From assembly GCF_000203815.1 (NCBI RefSeq), contig NW_004457639.1:124001-188000 (forward strand): a DNA stretch of 64,000 nucleotides, in the 5' to 3' direction. This DNA is from Cavenderia fasciculata (lineage: Eukaryota > Evosea > Eumycetozoa > Acytosteliales > Cavenderiaceae). Position numbers and translations under genes: made by a program. Shown here one piece after another: positions 22,261 to 32,647 of this stretch; position 1 is the stretch's first letter; each line of letters starts with the position of its first letter. The notes beneath the pieces were generated by a model. The model saw only the letters and a program-made list of their open reading frames with translations. It did no database searches and was not told the origin of the DNA.

Positions 22261-24534
22261 TCAAGAAATCAATTTTAAAATGGATGAAGAATTTTCAACT
22301 ACTGCATTATTGTTGTTGTTATTGTTGAGTGATGAAGGTGGAGGTGAACTTTTAACTTTTTTGGTTGGTGAGAATGAAAAGTTGGATTCTTCTTCCTTGT
22401 ACGATTGTTTGTTATGTTGATGATCTGATTCATCATCACTATTATGATTACTGTTGGCAGCACTACCATGACGAGAATGTGGGTTACCAAATCCACCAAC
22501 TGTTTCCTTTAACTTTTTGAATTCATCAGAGATGGATGGAAGTAGATTGTTACCATTGAGTGAGGTAAAATCATCGACCTTTCTCTTTTTCTCGGTCAAC
22601 ATTTCGACGGCTGCCACTGTAGATGAGACGGTACTGAGGAGATTCAAAGCCATGCTTGGGGACATGGATGCCGAGGAGGAAGGTGACTTGCTGCCACTTC
22701 CAAGTCCGGGCAACAGAGAAAAGGTTGGAGAATGGGCTCTTGGAGAAAGATGTAATGGAGTGTGGGATGGAGTATGTACAGGTGAGATGTAATTTGATCC
22801 ACCTCCATTATTATTATTATTGTTATTATTGGATTTGTTGGCAAGAGGTGATCTGAGGATTGGTAAAGTATCGGTAAATGGTGCATTGGGTGAAGAAATG
22901 GTCGAAGAACTTGGTGAAATTCGGTTGGTTTGTTGTTGCATCGATGGTGTTGTGTTTGTACTAGAAAAATTGTTTGAAGAAGAGGTATTTTGTAATTGTA
23001 CCTTTAAAAGATTAAGTTGGTGTTGTGTAGCAGCTGAAAGTGATGATACTTGTTGTTGAATTGGATTTGAAATTGAAATTGGAATTGGATTTGACTTTGG
23101 TTGTTGTTGTTGGGTTTGTTGAGTTTGAGGTTGTTGTTGATGGGTTTGTTGTCTTGGAGAAGAAATAGGGGAATGTGATCTTGATTGTGACCGAGATGAA
23201 GACAAGTCTTGTTGAGGTGGTGAGTTGTTGTATTCTGCACCACTATCATCTTCATCTTCATCTTCATATTCTTCGTCACCCATGGATGATTGGTGTTGGT
23301 GTTGTTGATGTTGGGATCTATTTCCATAATTGTTAAAGACTGGTTGTTCGGAATTGGCATAATTGAAATCATGTGTGATGATATTGAATTCACGTAGATA
23401 TCCAATAGCAGCAAACAAGACGGTAATGTGTCCGAGATGGGGAACGAGATCCTTGACCCATAGTTGGAGAGTGCTGGCAAACGATGACTTGTCATAATTA
23501 CGGAAATAAGTAAAATTCTTGCAAGTGCTCCAGATAGCTTCCTTTTGTTTGGGATTGAGTCGATCCAACTTTTCACTCCAGTGTTGCAACAATGACAATT
23601 GGGCAAAGACAGAGGCCAAGTCGGTCGACCATACAGACGGCGTCTTAAAGTCGTTGGATGGGGCTGGAGGAGGCGCAGAGATGATCTTGTTGACCAATTG
23701 CTGTTGGGCAGCAGCTTGGGCAGCAGCAATAGCCTGTTGTTGGGCAACTTGTTGAGCGGCGGCAGCTGCAGCGGCTGCAGCTTGTTGTTGTTGGATCAAG
23801 AGGGCTTGTTGTTGAGCAGCAGCTGCTGCAACTTGTTGTTGTTGTTGTTGCAGACGATTGATCGTGCTCCCAATATTACCAGCAACAATTGACGAATGAT
23901 TAGACGCCAAACTTTGTTGAAGTAATTGTTGTTGTTGTTGTAATATTTGTTGTTGTAATTGTTGTAAATTAAATAAATTATTATTACCATTAAAATTACC
24001 ATTATTATTTGTATTTTGTTGTTGTTGTGTTTGTTGTTGTTGTTGTAATTGATTAATTATTTGTTGTTGTTGTTGTAATGGTTGTTGTTGATTATTTGAT
24101 TGGTTTTGATTTAATTGATTTGAAAATTGTTGTTTAGAAATTCTAACACTTGTATTTGGACTGGAAATACCTGGAATGGAATAGGCAGCAGAGACTGATG
24201 GGAAGTCTGGGAAGAGGGTTGGATGGTCGGTTTGAGCCTGGGTAAAGGCGGCAAAATATGTTTCAATGTCCATCAAGTCGACGGACTTTTCAGAGAGCCA
24301 AGAGTTTACAACTGGTGTAAAGGGAAGGTCACAGGCACGAGCTGGTTGACCCAACAGCTGAAAGATGTAATTCCAGACCAACTTTCTAATGGTCGATGGA
24401 CATTGATCGACAATCGTCGTATATTGTTTTAAAATGCCCAATAAATTGGCATAAAATGTTACAGTCTCATATCTCTTGAATGTTGGACTATAAAATGTAG
24501 TATCATGTGTTGGTTCTTCCATTTTCTCAATCAT
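22261..24534 (-). CDS. Q-rich protein with two conserved helical regions, unknown function
   Basis: Single-exon frame of 757 residues. I do not recognise the family. Residues about 10-115 (ETVTFYANLLGILKQY, ARACDLPFTPVVNSWLSEKS) and about 295-395 (SVWSTDLASVFAQLSLLQHW, LWVKDLVPHLGHITVLFAAI) are ordered, aromatic-rich and helical. Between and after them are long Q, A, S and N runs. Basic KKRK and PTKKVK motifs in the C-terminal third could be nuclear signals. The layout suits a transcription or chromatin cofactor, which is inference. A second ATG four codons in (MEEPTHD) could also be the start. The 4.5-kb upstream gap is unusually long for this window. Confidence 0.72.
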   Translation of the reverse strand: MIEKMEEPTHDTTFYSPTFKRYETVTFYANLLGILKQYTTIVDQCPSTIRKLVWNYIFQLLGQPARACDLPFTPVVNSWLSEKSVDLMDIETYFAAFTQAQTDHPTLFPDFPSVSAAYSIPGISSPNTSVRISKQQFSNQLNQNQSNNQQQPLQQQQQIINQLQQQQQTQQQQNTNNNGNFNGNNNLFNLQQLQQQILQQQQQLLQQSLASNHSSIVAGNIGSTINRLQQQQQQVAAAAAQQQALLIQQQQAAAAAAAAAQQVAQQQAIAAAQAAAQQQLVNKIISAPPPAPSNDFKTPSVWSTDLASVFAQLSLLQHWSEKLDRLNPKQKEAIWSTCKNFTYFRNYDKSSFASTLQLWVKDLVPHLGHITVLFAAIGYLREFNIITHDFNYANSEQPVFNNYGNRSQHQQHQHQSSMGDEEYEDEDEDDSGAEYNNSPPQQDLSSSRSQSRSHSPISSPRQQTHQQQPQTQQTQQQQPKSNPIPISISNPIQQQVSSLSAATQHQLNLLKVQLQNTSSSNNFSSTNTTPSMQQQTNRISPSSSTISSPNAPFTDTLPILRSPLANKSNNNNNNNNGGGSNYISPVHTPSHTPLHLSPRAHSPTFSLLPGLGSGSKSPSSSASMSPSMALNLLSTVSSTVAAVEMLTEKKRKVDDFTSLNGNNLLPSISDEFKKLKETVGGFGNPHSRHGSAANSNHNSDDESDHQHNKQSYKEEESNFSFSPTKKVKSSPPPSSLNNNNNNNAVVENSSSILKLIS

Positions 24535-25483
24535 TATTTAATATATAAATAGTTGTAGTTGGGTTGATGGGGGTTGTAGTTGGAGTTGGATTAGGGATTA
24601 AATTAAATAAATAAGAGTAGATGTCTAAAAAAAAATTAAATAAATAAATAATAATAGTACAGTTAATATATGTTTTATATATATATGATTATAGAGTGAA
24701 TTTGGATAAGGAGGATAAAAAAGACAAAGAAAGGAAATTGAACAATTCAAAATGAGTATAAATAATGATCAACAACAAAAATGGTATTTCGGAAGTAAAT
24801 AAATAAATATAATTTTACAAAAAGGTTAAACAAGGAATTAAGCCTGTTTGATTGTCTGTTTATGTTTGCGTCCCGTGCCAATTACCATTCAAAGATGCCT
24901 TCCTCTATTAAGAAAGATATTAGTGGCAAATGAAATGAATAAAGATAGTAGGAGTAGTAATTGCCTAGACGGGGCAATCAGATGATGGTTGGTTTGATTG
25001 TTTGTTTGGGGAATGTGCGATAAAAAGGGGGCAGAAAAAAAAACAACAAAAGAATAGAGGGGGAGTCACCTGATGGATCGATGGGATGTGATTTTTTTTT
25101 TTGTTTTTTGGAGAATGGAATGGAACTAATCGGATATGCAAATCAACCGAATCGATAAGTATCATCGAATAGCAATTAATTGGGATTACTACTGGTTGAG
25201 ATATAAAGGTGAGGATGAAAAAGAAAAAAGGTAAAAGTATTTTCTTGATTTGATTTTTTGTTGTACTTTTTGCCTTTTGATGTATTTTTTTTTTTTAATA
25301 AATATCTACTTTTTTGAAATCGTATCTTATATTTATCTGATATTATAAATATATTTATGCATGTGTGGTTGGTTGGTTGGGTTTAATTAAATTAAATTTC
25401 CCTTTTGCTCTTTGATGTTCTTTTAATAATCTTGGGATTTGCAACGATGACGATGATGATTCTGCAAAACTAGAAATTAAAAG

Positions 25484-25514
<31 letters not shown>

Positions 25515-25561
25515 CGTCAAATATAGTTCGAACGACTGTTCGACTTTAGGTAAGTCGAGGT
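25484..25561. other. A28 run followed by nested hairpins
   Basis: An uninterrupted A run (25484-25511) leads into an outer stem ACCTCG / CGAGGT (25511-25516 with 25556-25561). This encloses CGAAC-gact-GTTCG and CGACTT-tagg-TAAGTCG-type hairpins. The stems partly compete. It could be a structured RNA, a terminator or an insertion scar. Confidence 0.35.
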
Positions 25562-26692
25562 CTTTGAGACTTGTTTGTCGACCTACATTCCCTCCATACT
25601 GGGTATATGTGTGGGTGACAGAGAATGCGAGTGTGATTGGAACACAAATATTATTATTATCTCTTTACCTGTGTGTTTGTGCTTGAGAGGATATTGTAAC
25701 AATAATAAAAAAAAAATAAAGAGACACCAATAAAGATTCTCTTTGGATCTAGATACTACACCGACCAAGATTTTCAGCGTTGAATTAAAAAAATAAAATA
25801 GATAGATATTTTAAAAAATAAAATCACAAACAACAACAGGTTCAGTGAAGCTTCCACTGCATGTACGGAGGATTGTTTCGGCTTCCCTGCCGTATGTATC
25901 TTTTTCGGTTATTGTAATTGTTACAGATATGGATGGAATGAAGAGATGGTTGGGATGATGGATGGTGCAACGAAAAAGAAAAAGAATAGGATGATTTTTG
26001 TTGTTGTTTGGTGTTGTTCGTGGGAACATGGAATAACCTGAAAAACAAATCTGAATACCTCTTTGCCGCTTCATTTCATTGCATCGAACTCTTTTTGAAA
26101 AGACAACAAAAAAATGTGTAAAAGTAATAGAGGGAGTAGTATTTACTTGTTGATTCTTGATGGATTTGTTAACAAAAAAGAATATACCAAGATGTGTGTG
26201 TTTTAATATATCATGTGATTGATGGAGAAATTTAAATTAAAATTTGGTATTCTTATTCATCCAGGCTGATGATATTTTGTTGGAGAATAAAATATAATAT
26301 CAACAAAATTTAAAAAAATATTGGATATTTGTAAAGCTCTCGAATCTATCTTTTAAACATGTTGGGGCAAGTTATTATGGATGATGATGTGGAAAGAACG
26401 AAAGTGTTTATGTGTGGGTTTGTAGGTCACACATGATAAATTAAATTGATAATTACTTTTACTATTACTATTATTCTATTTTCTATTTCTGTGATGATTT
26501 AAAAAAGATGTTTGTTCTCCGATAGCTTGCTTGCAAGAATCGCTAGCTAGGTAGCTCCGACCTCCTTATAATTTCATTTACAATAATGTCATAAATTTTT
26601 TAAATTTGACTCCTATAAAAGAATCTCCGAACAAACACCAATCTAGATATTTTTTTTTTACTCTCTACCAGAGGGAATGGTCGTGATCCCTT

Positions 26693-26745
26693 GGTTCACA
26701 GCAGAGGTCGGTGGCTTTCGAGAGTTTCTCATTCCGTCCGACCTG
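26693..26745. repeat. GC-rich imperfect inverted repeat
   Basis: AGCAGAGGTCGG (about 26700-26711) is nearly the reverse complement of CCGACCTGCT (about 26737-26746), with a 2-nt bulge. GC content is clearly above the surrounding intergenic DNA. It is a possible structured RNA, with no named family recognised. Confidence 0.35.
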
Positions 26746-28302
26746 CTACACACACGCTATCAACAAACTGACCCTACTAACTAACTAAACTATTTTCAAG
26801 GTATGGTTGGTACGATCGTACTATTCTCGATTCAAAAGATAGTTTTTTCGATATCATGAAAATCGAAATCTTAATCTTTGATTGGTAACAACAACAAACT
26901 CTTTTGAATTGGTAGATACACAAAAAAAAAAAAGGGAGATGGTGGAATTGTGAGAGTGGTATCCAACATGTTTGATACACATAACAAAAATGAACAACTA
27001 TCTTTCAATGAAAAAAAAAGTTGACAATATCATCTGGTCTGGTTGGTTGGTTGGTTTGTTGGTTGATCGAAATACACATACTTGATTATAGTTCTAACTA
27101 ATAAAAGAATGATTACATACACTGAAAATAAATAACTCTTTGTGCTGGCTGATGAATAGTGATAGTGATAGTATAGTGAAGATCAATCTATAAATGATGG
27201 ATGAAATTGGATGGAATGGTTGATGAACAATGAAGATGAAAAGTTGTAAAACTAGTTGTCACTAAAAGAGAGAGACAATAGAAAACTTTGGTTTGACAGA
27301 CTCCATCCACCCACTAAATTAAAAGTTTAATTAAGAACATAGGACTCGACGATCCCAGTCGACAAAATGGATTCTTATGATGCGATGTGATGGATATTTA
27401 GTTTGGTTTAGATAATTTCCAAAGAATTTAATAGATATTTTAAACAATATCCTATGGAAGACGACTGTTATCGGTCACGATGACTGCACGAACAAAAAAA
27501 ACCACTTGACCTGATAAATTGACGTGTTTGATGTGTAGACGATTCTTACTTCTTTTCTGCTTGCAATTTAATTTTGCGAAAAATCTTATGATACCAGCCG
27601 TCTTTGTATAAAAAAAAAAAAGAGAATCCTTGCCACGAAAGACGACGACCAAAATTTTTTTTACTCCACTTGTAATTTGACTTTTAGTTATTACCTTGTT
27701 GGCTTTTTGAGTTTGTTGTATACTTGAGGGGAATGACTATACTATTTGATTGTTGGGACTATCTTTTCTAAATTGATCTTGATTATATATATATATTTTA
27801 AAAATTTGATATAAGTGTGGGGGCAGAAGGTTATATTCGAGAAGAAAGTAGAAGGAAGGGGAAAGGGAATAAAAACCGATTGGTTGAGGAGTACGATTAA
27901 TTAAAGATATTAAAATAGTAGCTGAAGGGGTGATTGACGAAAGAGGGAGAAAGAGAAAGAGATGACGAAAAGAAATTAAAAAAGCAATCGAGCACAGACA
28001 CAGGGATGCAAGGGTGGTCGTGAGAGAGAGAGAATTAATTTTTAATGTTATAGAATTAAAATATTAAAATCAAGTCACCAGAGGCTCTCAGAGAATGGGT
28101 GGCATCGGAAATATATTTAAAAAAATATCCTAAATAATCAGAGAGATATTATCAGAAGTGTTTTTCCATCTTGCTTCGGTCAGTCATGGTCGTCAAAGCG
28201 AGTTTCGAGCTTGCTTTCAAGTCATCAAAAATCTTGAGATAACGTCAAAAATATTTTCGAACAGATTCTGGTTGTAGTACTAATTTTTTGTTTTTTTTAA
28301 AA

Positions 28303-28536
28303 CCGTGGTTCCCAAACGCCCAATAGGTGGGTGCCTATTCAAAATCAAAAGACAACGGACATGATTTGGTACCCCCTAGACCCACTCTGGTCACCAAGCC
28401 TGAAATCAGGTGTCATTGATCAACCAAGGTATTTCGTGGTCGCCAAGAAATCTCACTGTCAAAAGTAGTGCGCCGAGTGACCCTTTGGAATCTGCCTACC
28501 TAAACGATGTTTCGGGATTAAGAAATTTGAACCCTG
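28303..28536. mobile_element. Possible non-autonomous hAT-type MITE
   Basis: A 234-bp island of raised GC begins CCGTGGTTCCCAAAC and ends GAACCCTG, whose reverse complement is CAGGGTTC. Ends of the form CAGTGGTTCCCAAA and CAGGGTTCAAAT are typical of hAT transposons. No transposase frame lies inside. The two ends match only partly, and I see no clear 8-bp target duplication, so it is either old or a coincidence. Confidence 0.35.
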
Positions 28537-28950
28537 GTAGAGTAGGTAGTAGGCTCGCTAATACAGAATAGAATTTATTGTAAATTTCATCTTTTTAATC
28601 AATCATCGTCATCGATCGAATTATTAATTAATTTAAATAATTCCATCATTCCATATCTTTTTATTAGTTATTCTATGGCCCTTCTATGTTTCTGTGTTTG
28701 GAAGGTCGAAAAGAAATTAATTTCGACCAATATTTTACGTAAAACTGAGAAATGGGAATAGGTCGTCATGATTTGCTCGTTGCAATCAATAAACAAACTA
28801 TGCTTGTTCGAAAGTTGACTTGTACTTTGAAGTGGGAAATACCAGTACGATTTCTTCTCCTTTTTGTTAAGTCCATGGTCTCGAGATAACCACCTTTGAT
28901 CTTTTCAAAAAGATCTGTGGTCGAGAGAGAAACCTACAACCTGGATTTGG

Positions 28951-28968
28951 ATGACGAGTCCGTCGTCA
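28951..28968. terminator. Hairpin downstream of ssr1
   Basis: ATGACGA and TCGTCAT form a 7-bp stem around a short GTCC-type loop, about 60 bp beyond the ssr1 stop codon on its strand. It could mark transcript end processing, but chance cannot be excluded. Confidence 0.3.
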
Positions 28969-29024
28969 TGGTCATCATTTATATATTTATATTATTTATA
29001 TTACTTTTATTATTATTTGATTTT

Positions 29025-30353
29025 TTACTTGTTGCTCTTCTTGACAACCTTCTTTGGCTTCTTGTCAGCAGCATCGATCAACCAATTGTCTTCACCGGCG
29101 GATGACTTGACAACCTTCTTTTGGGAGGTTTCCTTGACACCAGCAGAGGTCTTGATCTTGTTGATGATTGAAAGGGTTGAAGCCTTTTGGGCCTTTGGTA
29201 ACTTGCCATAAACAATGTAACCAATCAAGGCAACGAGACCGAGACCAAAGAGAATAAGGAAGAAACTAAAAAAAAAAAAATAATAATAATTAGCATTGTT
29301 ACAACTTATTAATTGGTCAAGTCTTTTTGTGGTTTGACAAAACTTACTGTTCGATATCAAATGAGACTGGCTTTTCGACAATCAAGATGGTAGAGTTGAA
29401 AAAGGTAGAGGTGAAGTTTTGTTGATCGGCTCTGTAGTCGACAGAGACCAAAAGAGCAAATTGTCTTGGTTCCAAATATTCAGATGGGACGAAACGGTAT
29501 GGGAGAGTAGCTTGGAAACCTGGCTTGACGTTGACTCCATATTCAGCCTTGGTGTACTATATATATAAAGGGATTAAATAATTAATAATTTGTTCACATG
29601 ACATGAAAATACAACAGGATCCTTGAGGAGAGAGATATGATATCAATGAATGGATGGACGGACAAATGATGATAGATTATATAATCTATGCAAGTGATCA
29701 CGCCCCAAGATGATGTTACTTGGCGATCAACTTCTACAAATGCATTACCATATAAATATTCATTCATTCATTCATTCATAATCGTCATTCTTTCCATTAT
29801 TGTCCATGATCATTCATATCTATCTCTCTATCTCTCTTTTATCCGTGTGTCATCTATAGATTGGTTGATAATACGTTTTGAATGTAGTGCTTGGTCTCTT
29901 GTGCGTGGTTGAGTGAGGCGTAGATGGCAGAGACGTTGTAGTCGACTTCTCCATTGTTTGTGAATCCAATCAATACTTCAATGACTGAACCAGCTGGGAA
30001 CTCTATTGTTGTTGAAGATTATAATATAATATAATATGATAGGATAGGATAGTAGTATTGTTAGTGAAAAGTGTACATGACTTTTGATTCTTGGCTATAG
30101 TATAATATTCCTCTACTAATCAATGCTAATCCTATTTCCTGATGATTGTAGTTGTTGAATCTATCTATTTATCTATCTATCTATCTATTTATCTATGATG
30201 TCTACCTTTGGTTGGATAATCTGGGAAAATATATGAGAATGAGATATCAGAGACTGGGGCAACTGGTTCTTCAACAATAGTATCTTCTTGAGCAAGTACT
30301 CCGCAGATAAATGCCAAGAGAATGGCGAACAATAATGCTGTTAATTTGTACAT
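29025..30353 (-). CDS. ssr1: Translocon-associated protein alpha (SSR1)
   Basis: Subunit of the TRAP complex at the Sec61 translocon, helping insertion and translocation of some secretory proteins. Four exons (30353-30206, 30002-29875, 29556-29348, 29265-29025) give 241 residues with matching phases. There is a signal peptide (MYKLTALLFAILLAFICGVLA) and a short acidic stretch (QEDTIVEEP, much shorter than the acidic N-terminus in animals). The luminal beta-rich domain (FPAGSVIEVLIGFTNNG, then VDYRADQQNFTSTFFNSTILIVEK) is followed by one TM helix (FFLILFGLGLVALIGYIVYG) and a basic cytosolic tail. The second intron is about 318 bp, long for this genome, with a weak GTATTA donor, so that boundary is the least certain. 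Confidence 0.9.
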
Positions 30354-30905
30354 CGTTGCAAAGAAGGAGGAAGTGTATATATAGATATATATTATATAAA
30401 TATGAACAACAAGAAAAGAAGAAGATGAAGTTTTTTTTTTTTTGATCATCACATCCCTCCCCTAGACCTTGCTTGAACAACTTAAAAAAAAATTGTGTCA
30501 AAAGTCAGTTTGACCAAAATTTGACCTTCACCCATCTCTTGATTTTTTTACGCGTACTCTGCAGAATATATATTTATAAAATTGTGTAGAATCGATGATG
30601 GCAATCCAGTTTCCTTTGTCTGTATAGGAAAGAAATAAAATAAAAAGTCGAGACTGGGAATTACGTAATAATTTAACTTTATAGTGTAAAGTTTATGGAT
30701 TTTATATTTTTAATGTTTTTTTGGGCTATTGGTTATTATTATTTTTGATGTTGTTGTTGTTGTTTGTTGTTAATTATTGTATACAGATCACTGGTCCAAA
30801 AGTGCTCAAGGAAGAAGATGGAAGATGGGAGAAGAAGAAAATATTTTGAAAAATGATTTTAAAGAAAAAAAACAAGTTGATTTTAATAAAATATATATAT
30901 AGTAT
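30354..30905. other. Intergenic, ssr1 promoter and rab1A 3' flank
   Basis: No gene is seen. The DNA is AT-rich, with a T11 run at about 30430, GTT repeats at 30750-30770 and several TATA-like runs. It must carry the promoter of ssr1 on the minus strand. Confidence 0.5.
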
Positions 30906-31081
30906 TTAACAGCATCCTGACTTGGCTTGGATTGGTTGAGAAGTTCCTGGTACAACTTTGTTACGGTCAACAGTTTGAGTTGGTTGAGATGCAGTTAATC
31001 TTAAAGTAATAAAAGTAAAAAAATAAATAAAAAAATATTAATAACTTATTCCATCCATGCATGTCTTATCTTTTGTTTCTT

Positions 31082-31113
<32 letters not shown>

Positions 31114-31916
31114 CTATTTTTAATTTCAGTTGCCATGGTCATGAAAGCTTGTTCGACGTTGGTTGATTGTTTGGCAGAGGTTTCAAGGAATGGAATTTGT
31201 AATAAATCGGCAAAAGCCTTGGCAGTGTTGTAGTCTACAACCTTTTTGGCAACAAGATCGCTCTTGTTACCTACCAACAACTTGTTTACGCTCTCGCATG
31301 CGAATCTATCAATTTCTTGGAGCCATTGTCTAACATTGTCAAAAGTTACTCTGTCTGTAACATCATAGACAACGATAATACCATGTGCACCTCTGTAGTA
31401 ACTAGATGTGATGGTTCTGAATCTTTCTTGACCAGCAGTATCCCAAATTTGGAGTTTAATAGTCTTTCCATTCAATTCAATGGTTCTGATTTTCTAGTTT
31501 ATAAAAAGAAAATAAGTAATTGATTAGTATCAATTTAAATTGACAATGTTTTTTTGGGCATAGGTTTTGTTTCAGATTGTAATGATTACAACAACACCAA
31601 CAACAGTCGGTCTATTATAATAGATTCCAAACTATAAACCTATCCTCTTATATTATATTTTTGATCAACCTACAAAATCGACACCAATGGTTGAGATGAA
31701 ACTTTCAGAATATGTATCATCAGCAAATCTTAATAATAAACAGGATTTGCCTACACCACTGTCACCAATGAGTAATAATTTGAATAAATAATGACTAAAA
31801 AAGATTGGATAATAAAGAGAGTTGATTAGTTTTGTATTCTCTTGTAGCATCAGCAGTGTACTGCTGACTGATTTATTGATCCTATCCTTTCTTTATACAT
31901 ACTAATCTGGATTCAT
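30906..31916 (-). CDS. rab1A: Rab1-family small GTPase
   Basis: Regulator of ER-to-Golgi vesicle traffic. Four exons (31916-31903, 31794-31674, 31493-31114, 30999-30906) give 202 residues, the exact usual Rab1 length. The first exon has only 14 coding bases. Nucleotide-binding motifs are complete: GDSGVGKS (15-22), switch I with Thr40 in STIGVDF, WDTAGQE (62-68), NKSD (121-124) and ETSAK (149-153). The C-terminal Cys-Cys is the double geranylgeranylation site. The intron before the last exon carries a (TTC)n tract at about 31079-31110. The sequence is close to what I recall of D. discoideum Rab1A, and other Rab1 paralogues are the main alternative. Confidence 0.95.
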
Positions 31917-32188
31917 TTTCTATTTATAATGTGAAGTCTAGAAAGTAAATAGGTACGAATTAAAAAGTATGTTAGTTTAATTTATAGAAATGAAAATAAA
32001 CAAGAATATAACACCAAATGCACTCTTATTGATTTAAACAAACAACCAATTGTATGTACAATATCGAACTGCTGTCAAACTTTATAGTTTGTTTGTTTCT
32101 CTCTAGTGATGATGATGATGATGATAAATACTTTAAAAGTGTGATGATATTACTACTGACAATAAGAAAAAGATAGTATATAGTGTAA

Positions 32189-32219
<31 letters not shown>

Positions 32220-32588
32220 TTAACAACAATAACAATAATAATAAATTAAAAATAAAAGGGATATAATATTATAATATATTGGGTATTAAAAAAAAAGGGA
32301 AAAATAATTAACAAATAATAAACCTCCTGTTTTGTTTTTTTGACTCCTCCCCTCTCCTCTCTCTTTGCTTGTCCTTTTAACACTAATACCACCACTATCT
32401 GTTGTTTCTCTCTTTTACCTCCTACTCCTCCTCCACACTCGTTATAAAATTTACAAAAACACCCATATCCCTCTCTTCTTCTTCTTCCTCCCTCTCTTTT
32501 TAATTTACGATTTATCTTTAAGTTTATCTATCTATCTATTTATCACTTCTTTGAATCTCGCCTTTTTCTCTCTGTCTCTGTCTGTCTC

Positions 32589-32647
32589 TCTGACAATGAA
32601 TGAATCTTTATCAGGAGAGGAAGAAGTTCTTCTTCTTCATTGTCAGA
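32589..32647. repeat. 12-bp perfect inverted repeat
   Basis: TCTGACAATGAA and TTCATTGTCAGA are separated by 35 nt, and GAAGAA/TTCTTC steps inside could extend the stem. A transcript could fold into a long hairpin. No function is known. Confidence 0.5.

Larger units (their letters stand above)
24535..29024. other. 4.5-kb gene-poor region
   Basis: The largest empty stretch in the window, between the start of the Q-rich gene and the 3' end of the TRAP-alpha gene. No tRNA, rRNA or convincing ORF is visible. It holds an A28 run followed by nested hairpins (25484-25561), two GC-richer islands with inverted repeats (26510-26760), a 12-bp palindrome GTACGATCGTAC (26810-26821) and a possible 234-bp MITE (28303-28536). 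Uncharacterised ncRNA genes could lie here. Confidence 0.5.

Noticed and set aside
25811-26074. 87-codon minus-strand frame in the 4.5-kb gap
   Set aside because: There is no domain, its composition follows local repeats, and no exons join it.
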